A stretch of 46,711 nucleotides of DNA, taken from the NCBI GenBank assembly GCA_016714565.1, contig JADKDM010000030.1, positions 1-46,711 of the forward strand, in the 5' to 3' direction. Of the stretch, positions 9,764-18,048 are shown in pieces. The stretch's first letter is position 1. The number at the start of each line of letters is the position of its first letter. The DNA comes from Candidatus Villigracilis propinquus (GTDB taxonomy: Bacteria > Chloroflexota > Anaerolineae > Anaerolineales > Villigracilaceae). The notes beneath the pieces were generated by a model that searched no databases, was not told the DNA's origin, and was given only the letters and a program-made list of their open reading frames with translations. The position numbers and the translations under genes were made by a program.

Positions 9764-9795
9764 ACTTATTACTCGTTACTCATTACTTTTTACTG
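9761..9795. repeat. Heptanucleotide tandem repeat (TTTACTT type)
   Basis: Five 7-base units (TTTACTT, ATTACTC, GTTACTC, ATTACTT, TTTACTG) begin in the T-tail of the terminator and end just before the stop codon of the next gene. Confidence 0.7.
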
Positions 9796-9798
9796 TTT

Positions 9799-12051
9799 TT
9801 ACGAAACCAACCCAACCACAAAATTCAACAAACGCCAGTAAATGTTATAGACGGGGTCAGGCCATTTGCTGGTGGGCAATACAGGCGGGAAGGACGTGGA
9901 CGCATTCGGTTCATCGAAGCGGTTGTTTACGCCAGTGCCATCCCAAATAATATCGAAGCCATCACCAAGCATGTTCTTCACGAACGAGTCAGCGTCATAG
10001 CCGTTGTTCTCGTAAATATTATCGTGGGCATAAGTATGCTCAGGGTTCGGACCCACATCAATTTCTTCCGATGAAAAACCGATGGTCAAATTGAAGACAG
10101 CCAGACCGCCCGTTTTATTTCCGCGGATGGTATTGTTGTACACCTCAACATGATCGGCAGCGAGGATCAACATTCCCGTCCCCGGCGGGATGAGCGAAAC
10201 CGCCGTGCCGGGTTTGCCAAAGTTTTCGCCGTTGTTATTTTCAACAACATTGTCGTATACCTTTGTGTACATCGAAACCTTGGAAGGCAACTGCGGCAAC
10301 AGGTCAATGAAAATGCCGATGGTGTTATCGTGCGCGACATTGTTATACACTTCGCCGTTCACGGTATTTTCCAACTCAATGCCGATCACATTTCCATACG
10401 TAAGCGTATCGCGGATAATGACATTCTCCGATTTACCCGCGTAGATCGCAGCATCATTCATCAGCGTGCCTTCAATGCGCTCGATCAACACATCCGTGCA
10501 GCGCACGGGATACACGCCATACACGCCCGTGTTTTCAATATACATGTCGTGCAGGTACACATTCTTCGAACCTTCCACCAGCACACCGTTGCTCGTGAAA
10601 TTCTTAACCGCAAAGAACGCCATCTCAAAATCATTGCCAGAGGCGATCACACCATCTGCGCCTGTACCTTTGCCATCGATCACAGGCCACTCACCTTTAT
10701 CATTCGGCACGCCCATGAACTTGATGTTACTCACATCAATGATGACATGCTCGTAGTAAATTCCATACGGCACTTCGACGGTATCGCCTGGCAAAGCCTG
10801 ATCGACAACAGATTGAATGGTCTGGCCTTTTTCCACTCTCAATGTCGTCGCTTCATGTGGAGCCGTAACTGCTTCTGTTCCCCCACCTCCCACAACATTC
10901 ATCTTGTTGACAATTGCCCGCGCAGGGTTTTCCACGCTTTCAATAACTGCTAAACCGGAAGGCACAGAAGCGGGTGTTTCAGGCAAATTGCTTTCATCAG
11001 TCAGCGCGTACATGAAAGCGACGAGGTCGGCTTTTTCCTGATCGGTCAGGTCAAAGCCAATCACGTGGATATCGACATTCTCCACGCCTGCATCACGTCC
11101 ACCGCCCTTGGCATAAAACTCGACAACTTCTTCAAGAGTGTTGAACGCACCGTTGTGCATGTAAGGCGCGGTCAATGCAATGTTACGCAAAGTGGGAGCC
11201 TTGAATGCGCCATCGAGACTGGTGCTTTCCACTTCCAAGCGGCCTGTATCATGCGCTTGACCTTGCAGATCGGGCACGCCCGTCACGGAGAATGAATCAT
11301 CCGAGAAGGTCGGCGCGGAGTGACATTCAAAGCAGCGCGTCCCCGCCGAGCGGAAGGTAGCCAATCCACGGCGCTGGGCCGGTGTGAGGGCATTCACATC
11401 GCCAGCGGCGTATTTGTCAAAGGGAGAATTGTTGGTAACGAGAGTTCGTTCAAACGCGGCAATCGCATTTTGAACATTCTCGTATGTGACAGAGTCCGCG
11501 CTGCCGAAAGCCTTCTCGAACAAGTCCACATATTCTGGAATGGCTTTCAGTTCTGCCTCGATCTCATCTGGCGAGCCAGCCATTTCATCTTTTTCAGTGA
11601 TCGGAGTATTTGTCTGCTCTTCAAGAGTCGCGGCACGGCCATCCCAGAAGAAGTTGGTGTTGTAGGCCACATTCCACAAGCTCATGGCATTACGCGGAAG
11701 AATCGTCCCATCCGCGCCAACAGCCTGTCGCTTGCCATCGGCGAAGCCGAGGTCGGGTTGATGGCATGAGGCGCAGGCCATGTCATTGTTCTGAGACAGG
11801 ATCGGGTCAAAGAAAAGGAGGCGTCCCAGTTCCACTTTATCCGCGTTGGACGGATTTGCATCCGTCTCATTGGTGGCAGGGAAATCGCGTTGAAGTCCGC
11901 TGTAGGCGGGTTCCACACTGCTGGAGCCTGCTCCCCATTTTTCTTCGGGCAATACTTCATCATGCGGAAGTGGTGCAAAGGCGGCATACAAAATGCCCAC
12001 GAGCAATAAAATCCCCAAGCCTGCAAAAATACGCTTCATCCAAATTTTCAT
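9799..12051 (-). CDS. Di-heme cytochrome c peroxidase fused to a right-handed beta-helix domain
   Basis: The 750-residue protein has an N-terminal membrane anchor (about 8-26), a MauG/CcpA-type di-heme peroxidase part and a C-terminal beta-helix. Heme sites are CASCH (93-97) and CFECH (240-244). The peroxidase motif LRNIALTAPYMHNGAF lies at about 288-303. After a Val/Pro-rich linker (about 375-395), TIQSVVDQALPGDTVEVPYG opens a parallel beta-helix with repeated NNVxxN and GVYGVYPVRCTDV-type rungs up to about residue 690. Peroxidases of this family reduce peroxide or oxidise protein side chains. Beta-helix repeats usually bind sugars or copper-site proteins, as in NosD. The ATG at 12051 has GGAGAG upstream, while an earlier in-frame start adds 17 unlikely residues. 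The fusion is unusual, so the substrate is unknown. Confidence 0.85.
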   Translation of the reverse strand: MKIWMKRIFAGLGILLLVGILYAAFAPLPHDEVLPEEKWGAGSSSVEPAYSGLQRDFPATNETDANPSNADKVELGRLLFFDPILSQNNDMACASCHQPDLGFADGKRQAVGADGTILPRNAMSLWNVAYNTNFFWDGRAATLEEQTNTPITEKDEMAGSPDEIEAELKAIPEYVDLFEKAFGSADSVTYENVQNAIAAFERTLVTNNSPFDKYAAGDVNALTPAQRRGLATFRSAGTRCFECHSAPTFSDDSFSVTGVPDLQGQAHDTGRLEVESTSLDGAFKAPTLRNIALTAPYMHNGAFNTLEEVVEFYAKGGGRDAGVENVDIHVIGFDLTDQEKADLVAFMYALTDESNLPETPASVPSGLAVIESVENPARAIVNKMNVVGGGGTEAVTAPHEATTLRVEKGQTIQSVVDQALPGDTVEVPYGIYYEHVIIDVSNIKFMGVPNDKGEWPVIDGKGTGADGVIASGNDFEMAFFAVKNFTSNGVLVEGSKNVYLHDMYIENTGVYGVYPVRCTDVLIERIEGTLMNDAAIYAGKSENVIIRDTLTYGNVIGIELENTVNGEVYNNVAHDNTIGIFIDLLPQLPSKVSMYTKVYDNVVENNNGENFGKPGTAVSLIPPGTGMLILAADHVEVYNNTIRGNKTGGLAVFNLTIGFSSEEIDVGPNPEHTYAHDNIYENNGYDADSFVKNMLGDGFDIIWDGTGVNNRFDEPNASTSFPPVLPTSKWPDPVYNIYWRLLNFVVGLVS

Positions 12052-12136
12052 ACTCTCTCCTCTTTTGGCTTTATCGAAAATAAACACAAAGAACACAAAC
12101 AAACCTTACCTGTTTCTGTGTCCACTTCTCCACTAC

Positions 12137-12526
12137 TTAACTGTGGGACTTAAGCGTCAACAAAAATGCCATCAACGCATTCATATCTTCGTTGGTCAGT
12201 TCCTTTGAAAAATTTGTGATCATGATGTCGGTAAAACCTTCCACCACATAGTCACCCGGACGCAAAACAGAAAGTTGCAAATATTCCTCGGCGGTCTGTC
12301 CTTTCACTCGTGTCTCAGCCCGTGTGGCCACCCCCGCAAGCGATGGGCCAATGATGATGGTATCGGGCACGAGGGCGTGGCAGGTGGCACAGCGAGCATT
12401 GAAGACCTGCTGTCCCTGTACAACCAACGGGTCTGGAGTCGGTGTGGGCGGCACAGGCGCGCCCATGGAGCAGGCAGTAACGGAAAGCACAACCAGCAAG
12501 ATAAGTGTTGGAAAAATATTTTTCAT
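12137..12526 (-). CDS. Small c-type cytochrome lipoprotein
   Basis: This lipoprotein of 129 residues has a signal peptide ending in the lipobox LSVTAC. A TPTPTPDP linker (about residues 25-35) follows, then one cytochrome c domain with the heme motif CATCH. A Met in the DIMITNFS region may be the distal heme ligand. The C-terminal helix MNALMAFLLTLKSHS is typical of the fold. The ATG at 12526 has AGGA upstream, and the longer frame lacks a signal peptide. It lies just upstream of the peroxidase fusion on the same strand (85 bases), so it is a likely electron donor or acceptor for it. That pairing is inference. Confidence 0.82.
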   Translation of the reverse strand: MKNIFPTLILLVVLSVTACSMGAPVPPTPTPDPLVVQGQQVFNARCATCHALVPDTIIIGPSLAGVATRAETRVKGQTAEEYLQLSVLRPGDYVVEGFTDIMITNFSKELTNEDMNALMAFLLTLKSHS

Positions 12527-12590
12527 GAATTGTCCTGATTTTGGAATTGCCCGATTATACATGTTCCCTACTTTTTTGCACCAACTTTGC

Positions 12591-12596
12591 TATAAT
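12591..12596 (+). promoter_or_regulatory. -10 box upstream of the multipass membrane protein
   Basis: A perfect TATAAT lies 29 bases before the ATG at 12626, which itself has the binding site AGAGGAGAG. No clear -35 box was seen. Confidence 0.5.
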
Positions 12597-12625
12597 GAGC
12601 GCACATTTAAAGAGGAGAGTGCAAT

Positions 12626-13522
12626 ATGCAAAGTTTTTCAAGAGGTTGGAATTTTCTAAAACAAGCCTGGGGCATGGCATTTAAAGATAAAGACCTGCTG
12701 AAGCCCTCAATCTATGCGTTGATCGTTGGTATGATCATTTCGGTGATCGGCATCATTCCCATCATCATTGTTGCAATTGCGTTTGGCGGCAATGAACTTG
12801 GAAATATCGTAATAGGCGTGTTGGGTGCCATCCTCATGTTCATCCAATTTACCGTGACATACGTTTTCTCCGCCATGACCATCCGCCTCATCTACGGCTA
12901 CCTCACCACAGGCGATGCCCGCATGGACGAAGCCTGGGACATCGTCCGCCGCGACTTCTTCGACATTCTCACTCTCGCCGCAGTCTCCACCATCGTCGGT
13001 GTGCTTCGCAACATGGCAAACAACAACAGAAAGAACAATGTTCTCGGCAGCATCCTGCGCTCTGCTATGCGCGCCGTTGAAGCCCTGTGGACAGAAGCCG
13101 CGCTTCTCGTCCTGCCCGCCATGGTCATCGATGACCTCAACCTCAAAGACGGCCTCGCCCGCATCGTCAAGATCACCAAGGAAAACTTCCTACTCATCGG
13201 CATCAGCTTTGTCGGCGTCCGCTGGGTCACCGGCCTGATCGGTTTCGTATTTACCGTCATCGGCCTAATCCTTGGCTTGGGCATTGGCGGCGGCATCGCA
13301 TCTGTGTCAGGCGGCAGCACAGCTATCCTGGTCATCGGCATCACCATCGGCGCGCTCATCTTCTTCACCTTCCTGATGGTCTCCAGCCTGTTCAGTTCCT
13401 ACACCAGCACCGCCTACCACACCTGCCTTTACATATGGGCGCGGGACGTAGAAACAGCCACAGTAGAGGGACGTTCGACGCAAGTCGCCGCTCCTGCTCC
13501 GCTCGCAGCTGCTCTTGCTTAA
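12626..13522 (+). CDS. Multipass membrane protein (DUF6159-like)
   Basis: The 298-residue protein has about six hydrophobic helices, at roughly 27-50, 60-85, 108-125, 190-215, 220-240 and 240-265. A basic cytoplasmic loop lies near 126-150. The opening SFSRGWNFLKQAWGMAF and the glycine-rich last helices match a family of uncharacterised bacterial membrane proteins labelled DUF6159. The Ala/Pro-rich C terminus (about 280-298) looks disordered. It is followed after 48 bases by a phosphoribosyltransferase gene on the same strand. No transport motif or charged membrane residue pattern suggests a substrate. Confidence 0.7.
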   Translation: MQSFSRGWNFLKQAWGMAFKDKDLLKPSIYALIVGMIISVIGIIPIIIVAIAFGGNELGNIVIGVLGAILMFIQFTVTYVFSAMTIRLIYGYLTTGDARMDEAWDIVRRDFFDILTLAAVSTIVGVLRNMANNNRKNNVLGSILRSAMRAVEALWTEAALLVLPAMVIDDLNLKDGLARIVKITKENFLLIGISFVGVRWVTGLIGFVFTVIGLILGLGIGGGIASVSGGSTAILVIGITIGALIFFTFLMVSSLFSSYTSTAYHTCLYIWARDVETATVEGRSTQVAAPAPLAAALA

Positions 13523-13570
13523 TGAACATTCGCCACTCTGACCTCTCTCTCTCGTTAAGGAAAAACCTCC

Positions 13571-14080
13571 ATGCCATCTGAACCCCGCCGCGAAATGATC
13601 TCCTGGGAAGAACTCGATAAATTAATGGATCACCTGGTTCCCCAGTTCCGCCGTGAATTTACCGCCATGGTAATGATCACACGCGGAGGGATCATCCCCG
13701 GCGGAATGCTCGCCGAAGCCATGGACATCACCCACATCCTCACCGCCGCCGTGGATTTTCCCGCACAATCCCAAACAGACAAATCCAAGCTCATGGCATG
13801 GCCTGAGTTCATCCAATTCCCCACAGACGATAAACTGCGCGGACGCCCCACCCTCATCGTAGATGATGTTTGGGGTTCAGGACGCACCATCACCGCAGTG
13901 AAGAACCGCGTTTCGGCAGCAGGCGGCTTCCCTGAGACCTGTGTGTTGCATTTCAACCCCTATCGAAACCTGTTTGGCGGTGGACATCCTGATTATTACG
14001 CCGCCGTCACCGACGCATTCATCGTCTATCCCTGGGAAGTGGATCGCGGCACAGATCAGGTTCTGCTTGGCGAGATATAA
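13571..14080 (+). CDS. Phosphoribosyltransferase (type I PRTase)
   Basis: The 169-residue protein is a type I PRTase. The PRPP-binding loop reads PTLIVDDVWGSGRT, with the paired acidic residues before a Gly-Ser-Gly loop. An earlier strand, MVMITRGGIIPGGMLAEAM, forms the other side of the site. Length and motif fit hypoxanthine/xanthine-type or PyrR-like enzymes, which transfer bases to PRPP or sense nucleotides. The substrate cannot be set from the sequence. Its stop codon overlaps the -10 box of the crp/fnr gene that follows. Confidence 0.8.
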   Translation: MPSEPRREMISWEELDKLMDHLVPQFRREFTAMVMITRGGIIPGGMLAEAMDITHILTAAVDFPAQSQTDKSKLMAWPEFIQFPTDDKLRGRPTLIVDDVWGSGRTITAVKNRVSAAGGFPETCVLHFNPYRNLFGGGHPDYYAAVTDAFIVYPWEVDRGTDQVLLGEI

Positions 14081-14081
14081 T
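14076..14081 (+). promoter_or_regulatory. -10 box of a leaderless-type promoter for the Crp/Fnr gene
   Basis: A perfect TATAAT, partly inside the last codons of the phosphoribosyltransferase, ends seven bases before the ATG at 14089. No Shine-Dalgarno sequence follows it. Confidence 0.55.
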
Positions 14082-14088
14082 TTCAAAC

Positions 14089-14766
14089 ATGAAGTCCATT
14101 GAAACCAAAGCCAATGAAAGAATAAAAGTTTTAAAGGGGAACGAATACTTTGATGAGCTTTCAGAGAACATATTAAAAGATGTTGCCGAACACATGCATC
14201 TCCGCGAATACCAACGCGGAGATGTATTATTCTGGGAAGGCGACCCCTGCGATGGTTTGCACATCATCGAACATGGCAGCGCAAAGATATTCAAGCTCTC
14301 CCCTCAAGGACGGCAGTACATCGTCCGCATTTTGCAGGAAGGCGATACCTTTGCCGAAGTGCCTGCATTTGATGAAGGTTCAAACCCCGTCAACGTGGAG
14401 GCTCTGGAAACCTGCCGTGTCTGGGTGATCAATACCGAAAAACTACACGAACTGATTCAGGAACATCCCGTATTTGCTCAAAAAGTATTGGCGAATTTTG
14501 GGAAAATGCTGCGCGGTCTGGTGCGGATGGTCAGCGAGATGGCCTTCTATCAGGTCACCCACCGCCTCGCGCGCCTGATCGCCGAACTACCGCAGGAAAA
14601 ATCCGCACCGCATTGGACACAGGAACAACTCGCTGCCAGGCTGGGAACCGTCCGTGAAGTGGTGGCACGCTCCATGAAGGAACTGGAACGCAGCGGCGCC
14701 ATCAAAGTGGAAGACCGGCGCATTCAAATTGCAGATCAGGAAATATTCAGCCAGTGGCTGCAATGA
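14089..14766 (+). CDS. Crp/Fnr-family transcription regulator
   Basis: The 225-residue protein has an N-terminal cyclic-nucleotide-binding fold (about 20-135, with RGDVLFWEGDPCDGLHIIEHG). A long dimer helix (about 136-165) leads to a winged HTH of the CRP type (LAARLGTVREVVARSMKELERSGAIKV). It lacks the N-terminal cysteine cluster of FNR, so oxygen sensing through a 4Fe-4S cluster is unlikely. It could instead sense a nucleotide, heme-bound gas or redox state. Its neighbours are cytochrome and nrf genes. A Crp/Fnr-like dyad lies upstream of nrfH at 17303-17318, so regulation of nrfHA by this protein is plausible but not shown. Confidence 0.85.
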   Translation: MKSIETKANERIKVLKGNEYFDELSENILKDVAEHMHLREYQRGDVLFWEGDPCDGLHIIEHGSAKIFKLSPQGRQYIVRILQEGDTFAEVPAFDEGSNPVNVEALETCRVWVINTEKLHELIQEHPVFAQKVLANFGKMLRGLVRMVSEMAFYQVTHRLARLIAELPQEKSAPHWTQEQLAARLGTVREVVARSMKELERSGAIKVEDRRIQIADQEIFSQWLQ

Positions 14767-14780
14767 CTAAACCTGAAACT

Positions 14781-14819
14781 AAAACAAAAGCGACCTGTGA
14801 AGAGGTCGCTTTTGTTTTA
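14781..14819. terminator. Terminator after the Crp/Fnr gene
   Basis: AAAACAAAAGCGACCT pairs perfectly with AGGTCGCTTTTGTTTT around a six-base loop. The A and T flanks let it work in both directions between convergent genes. Confidence 0.85.
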
Positions 14820-14823
14820 GTAG

Positions 14824-14842
14824 GTCGGGCTAAAAGCCCGAC
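14824..14842. terminator. Second hairpin between convergent genes
   Basis: GTCGGGC and GCCCGAC form a 7-bp stem with a TAAAA loop, just beyond the first terminator. The downstream T content is weak, so it may be only a backup terminator. Confidence 0.5.
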
Positions 14843-14863
14843 ACTCTTTGCTGCATACTCGAT

Positions 14864-15313
14864 TTATTCCAGAATTTCAAATTCCGAAATCTGATACGAG
14901 ATCTCATCATCAATCGCTTCTTTTATATTATCCACCGCCACGTTGACAGGGAAGCCATAGGTGGAGTCGAATGTCACAGCCACCTCATCTGCTCCACCTG
15001 TTTGATCAGCTTCCAGTTTAAGAAAGACGCGGTCGATCGTCGCGTAGGATTCGAAAATATCGTAAGACGGATCCGTCGAGTTGACAGCAGTTCCATCGGA
15101 ACGAGTCATCGAAACAACTTCGCCATCCTTCACTTCAATAGTCAAAGGCATTTGATCGCGGAATGCGCAAAAGCATCCGATAAAAAGCGAATAACGATAA
15201 TGTGAAATATTCGCGTCATTCCATTTGGCAAGGTTTTTTTCATAGTCAGTTGTTGCCCCTGCAGAACATGCAGCGAGAACAAGAGCAAGTAACAGTAAAA
15301 TAATTTTTTTCAT
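14864..15313 (-). CDS. DUF6174-like lipoprotein
   Basis: This lipoprotein of 149 residues has a signal peptide ending in the lipobox LAAC. The mature part has W-N-D-A-N-I-S-H-Y-R-Y-S followed by a CFC pair and PLTIEVKDGEVVSM, the pattern of DUF6174 proteins (conserved Trp, Tyr and Cys residues). The family's function is unknown. It is the last gene on the minus strand after nrfHA. A weak hairpin lies between it and nrfA. Confidence 0.75.
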   Translation of the reverse strand: MKKIILLLLALVLAACSAGATTDYEKNLAKWNDANISHYRYSLFIGCFCAFRDQMPLTIEVKDGEVVSMTRSDGTAVNSTDPSYDIFESYATIDRVFLKLEADQTGGADEVAVTFDSTYGFPVNVAVDNIKEAIDDEISYQISEFEILE

Positions 15314-15370
15314 TTTCTCTCCTTTTTATGATTAACGTCAGCATCCCGCAAAATGTTCCCTTAAACCAAA

Positions 15371-15396
15371 ACTCCCCGCCATTGCTGACGGGGAGT
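15371..15396 (-). terminator. Hairpin downstream of nrfA
   Basis: ACTCCCCG and CGGGGAGT form a stem of eight pairs with a ten-base loop. On the minus strand it is followed by TTTTGG, a weak T-tail. Confidence 0.6.
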
Positions 15397-15411
15397 CTGC
15401 TTTACGAATTT

Positions 15412-16743
15412 TTACGGAGCGGGATAGTATGTACCCGTTTCAAGCAGGGATGTATCGCCAACGGATTGCGCGGCGAGCATCTGTGCCTGACGTGCAAGGT
15501 TCGAGGATTTGGCAAGCACTTCCAACGCGTACTCAGGGTTGTGAAAGCCTGTGCTGTTTTCAGCGGAGACAATATCCCACATGAACTGGGCTTCGCGATG
15601 CAGCTTGCGGGCTTCGTCGAGCATGGCGGTATCGGCATTGCCAGCAGCAACTGCGGCTTTGATGGCAGTGACTGCGTCAATGATGGCATCTTCGGTATCG
15701 ATCTTTGTATCTGCAACCTGTTGTTGAATATTGGCAACACGGTTGATGACGTAATCGGTATCGGTGTGGCACTGGCCGCAAGCCTGCTCAGGATTCAGCA
15801 ATGGGCTGTGAACATCGTGTGATGAGTACTTGCTTGCGCCATCACGAACATAGGGCATGTGGCAATCTGCACAGGAAACGCCTGCTTCATAATGGGTGGA
15901 ACCGGCAGTGAAGAATTCATATTCGGGGTGCTGGGCTTTGAGCATGGGGGTATCAGTTTCGGGATATACCCAATCTTTGAAGCCTGCTTCTTCGTAGTAG
16001 GAGATCATACTCTCAACATCGGTACCGTTATCCCAGGGGAAGGTCAGGTACTTGCCATCGCCCTTGAAATAATATTCAACGTGGCAGTTTGCGCAAACAA
16101 CCGTGCGCATTTCCTGGCGGGTGAAAGTTGTCCAATCCTTGCCCTGGCGTTCAAACGCTTCTTCGAGCGCGGGGTTGGTCACGATCAGGCGCATGGTCTC
16201 AGCTTCGTGGCAGTTGGAACAGCCGATGGAGTTATTGATGTTAGGTGTCATTTCGTTGAAGGACATCGCATCGTAGGCTTCCATGCCCAGTTCCGCCCAC
16301 AAGCCGGGATTATCGGATGATTTGCAGGAGTAGCATGTAGCAGGCGTGTGCTTGGGATCTTCATCGTTCAAATTCAAACGTTTGGTTGCGCGCACATCAT
16401 CTACAGCATTGGCATGGCCGCGGTCATCGTTGTAATCCTTGCTGAAGGGATACCCGGCAAACAAGATCACCTGACGCGGGTCACGTTCCAGCCATGAGAA
16501 CTGGGATGAACCTGCATAGGTTGTATCGGTGGTATTGGTCTTCGTCTTCATCAAAGTGTCATACTGGTTGGGAAAGTTAATTCCCCACAATGATGAATCA
16601 GGTTCCATGGCGGCGATCTGCACCAATGGCTCCACCGTGCGAACTTCCGCAGGTTGATTTTTGACATAGGTCAAAACGCCGAACAGCGTGGCGGCCAAAA
16701 CGATAACGAGGCCAGCCAGAATAAGTGTAGTGTAATTTTTCAT
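15412..16743 (-). CDS. nrfA: Ammonia-forming cytochrome c nitrite reductase, catalytic subunit
   Basis: NrfA reduces nitrite to ammonium with six electrons at the outer face of the membrane. The 443-residue protein has an N-terminal signal anchor (about 8-28). Five heme sites occur in order: the active-site CYSCK, then CSNCH, CANCH, CADCH and CGQCH. The Lys in CYSCK is the diagnostic axial ligand of NrfA. KDWVYPETDTPMLKAQHPEYEFFTAGSTHYEAG carries the conserved catalytic region, and its length fits the usual 440-500. The ATG at 16743 is chosen because AAGGAG lies ten bases upstream, while the ATG at 16752 is too close to it. It follows nrfH by 14 bases, so the two form an nrfHA operon. Confidence 0.93.
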   Translation of the reverse strand: MKNYTTLILAGLVIVLAATLFGVLTYVKNQPAEVRTVEPLVQIAAMEPDSSLWGINFPNQYDTLMKTKTNTTDTTYAGSSQFSWLERDPRQVILFAGYPFSKDYNDDRGHANAVDDVRATKRLNLNDEDPKHTPATCYSCKSSDNPGLWAELGMEAYDAMSFNEMTPNINNSIGCSNCHEAETMRLIVTNPALEEAFERQGKDWTTFTRQEMRTVVCANCHVEYYFKGDGKYLTFPWDNGTDVESMISYYEEAGFKDWVYPETDTPMLKAQHPEYEFFTAGSTHYEAGVSCADCHMPYVRDGASKYSSHDVHSPLLNPEQACGQCHTDTDYVINRVANIQQQVADTKIDTEDAIIDAVTAIKAAVAAGNADTAMLDEARKLHREAQFMWDIVSAENSTGFHNPEYALEVLAKSSNLARQAQMLAAQSVGDTSLLETGTYYPAP

Positions 16744-16757
16744 TGGATTCATTCTCC

Positions 16758-17243
16758 TTATTTGGTCGGATAAAGACTAGAGTCTTGATAGGGAAGCCCC
16801 GAGCCCCCGCGGGCAGTATGGGCAATATCGCGGTGACAATCCCAGCAATAACGGTCGAAGGGCTGTGCGCCCATCACAATGCTTTCCACCGAATCTTCAT
16901 GGCAGTGGATGCAATTCTCCTGCACAATGCCCTTGGTCTTGTCACTGGCGCGAATGGCAAGCGGAATATTTCCCGTCACAAAGGCATACACATCCTTTGC
17001 GCCCTGCCTGCCCTTCTCGGCGTAATACACTGCAAAATTATCGTGCGGCAAATGGCAGTCGGTACACTTGGCCCAATTCTCATGCGCGCCGTGATACCAG
17101 CTTTCATACTGCGAGTCCATCACGTGGCAGTTCGCGCAAGTCTCAGGAGCGCTGCCGCCATACGACACGGCATCTGTAACGAACGCAAAATATCCCATGG
17201 CAAGGGCGGCGACCACAATGGCGACAATTGGAATTTTTGACAT
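16758..17243 (-). CDS. nrfH: Cytochrome c nitrite reductase quinol-oxidising subunit
   Basis: NrfH is the NapC/NirT-type membrane cytochrome that takes electrons from menaquinol and passes them to NrfA. The 161-residue protein has one N-terminal membrane helix (about 4-24). Four heme sites follow: CANCHVMD, CTDCH, CIHCH and CWDCH. The Met after the first site is the known unusual ligand of NrfH heme 1. It lies immediately upstream of nrfA and is the first gene of the pair. A Crp/Fnr-like operator and a -10 box lie in its 5' region. Confidence 0.93.
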   Translation of the reverse strand: MSKIPIVAIVVAALAMGYFAFVTDAVSYGGSAPETCANCHVMDSQYESWYHGAHENWAKCTDCHLPHDNFAVYYAEKGRQGAKDVYAFVTGNIPLAIRASDKTKGIVQENCIHCHEDSVESIVMGAQPFDRYCWDCHRDIAHTARGGSGLPYQDSSLYPTK

Positions 17244-17275
17244 AGGCTCTCCGTGAATACAATTAACGTACGCTT

Positions 17276-17318
17276 AATATAAAACAAGACCCCAAAATTG
17301 CTTGTAACTTTTGTCACA
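17276..17318 (-). promoter_or_regulatory. nrfHA promoter with a Crp/Fnr-type operator
   Basis: On the minus strand TGTGAC-AAAA-GTTACA (17303-17318) is a near-perfect dyad of the Crp/Fnr type. A TATATT -10 box sits at 17276-17281. If transcription begins about seven bases after it, the dyad centre falls at about -41.5, the classic class II activator position. The start site is inferred, not measured. Confidence 0.5.
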
Positions 17319-17454
17319 TTCTGGGATTAAGGATTAATACTCCCCATTGCACCTCTCCCCCATGGGATAGTTGCCCCTGTCCATCTTACATGTACCACCC
17401 TGTTAATTTTCTTCCTGAAAATCAAAAAAACTTACTCCGATAAAATTAAAATAT

Positions 17455-17484
17455 AAACGTCCCACTGTGCCCAGCGGGACGTTT
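17455..17484 (-). terminator. Terminator after the copper chaperone gene
   Basis: AAACGTCCC and GGGACGTTT form a 9-bp stem with a 12-base loop, followed on the minus strand by an A/T-rich stretch. Confidence 0.7.
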
Positions 17485-17515
17485 GAGGAGAATGCACCGG
17501 CGAAAGTGCTAATTC

Positions 17516-18013
17516 TTAAGGCATTGTGTTGTGACCATCCATGCCGGAGCCGCCCATATCAGCAGCATCCATCACGGGGATGGTCAGGGTAACATCTTCG
17601 GCGTATTCAAAATCGAGGGTCAAAGTGATCTCATCACCAACATTAAGATCCTTTGTAAGACCAACAAACATGACATGATAACTGCCTGGCTTCAATTCCA
17701 CTTCGCCATCGGCGGGCAACGCAACCGATTCCTGCGGGATCATTTCCATCGTGCCGTCAGCGTTCATTTTGCTTAGGTGAATTTCCACAGAAGCGGCCAC
17801 ATCCGAAGAGGCGCCAATTAAAGCGTCATCTTCAGTACCATGGTTATGCAAGAGCATATACGCCGCACTGGTGCCATCCTTCAAAGCAGCACGAGCCCAA
17901 AAGTCATGAGCTTCCACACCTTCCCCGTCCGTGTGACTTGCATCATCAGCAACAGCACCACAAGCGCTCAAAAGCAACATCCCTACCACAGCCAACAAAA
18001 ATAATTTTTTCAT
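17516..18013 (-). CDS. PCuAC-type periplasmic copper chaperone lipoprotein
   Basis: PCuAC proteins bind Cu(I) outside the cell and deliver it to cytochrome oxidase or other cuproenzymes. The 165-residue lipoprotein has a signal peptide ending in LLSAC. The fold's motifs are EAHDFWARAA, AAYMLLHNHG, SVEIHLSKMNADGTMEM and GSYHVMFVGL. These carry the His and Met ligands of the H-M-x-H-x-M site. A Met/His-rich tail (MDAADMGGSGMDGHNTMP) may add a second site. The ATG at 18013 is chosen because it starts the signal peptide. The longer GTG frame lacks one and overlaps the upstream stop. It is co-transcribed with the HTH-NosL fusion gene just upstream. Confidence 0.85.
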   Translation of the reverse strand: MKKLFLLAVVGMLLLSACGAVADDASHTDGEGVEAHDFWARAALKDGTSAAYMLLHNHGTEDDALIGASSDVAASVEIHLSKMNADGTMEMIPQESVALPADGEVELKPGSYHVMFVGLTKDLNVGDEITLTLDFEYAEDVTLTIPVMDAADMGGSGMDGHNTMP

Positions 18014-18048
18014 ATTCTCTATATTCCTTTTTATTTGATTTTCCTGAA

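Noticed and set aside
10150..10953. Long plus-strand open frame opposite the peroxidase fusion
   Set aside because: It is the complement of a clear coding gene with heme motifs, has no ribosome site, and its product has no recognisable pattern.
14089..14766. FNR-type oxygen sensor
   Set aside because: No N-terminal cysteine cluster is present; only the general Crp/Fnr fold can be claimed.
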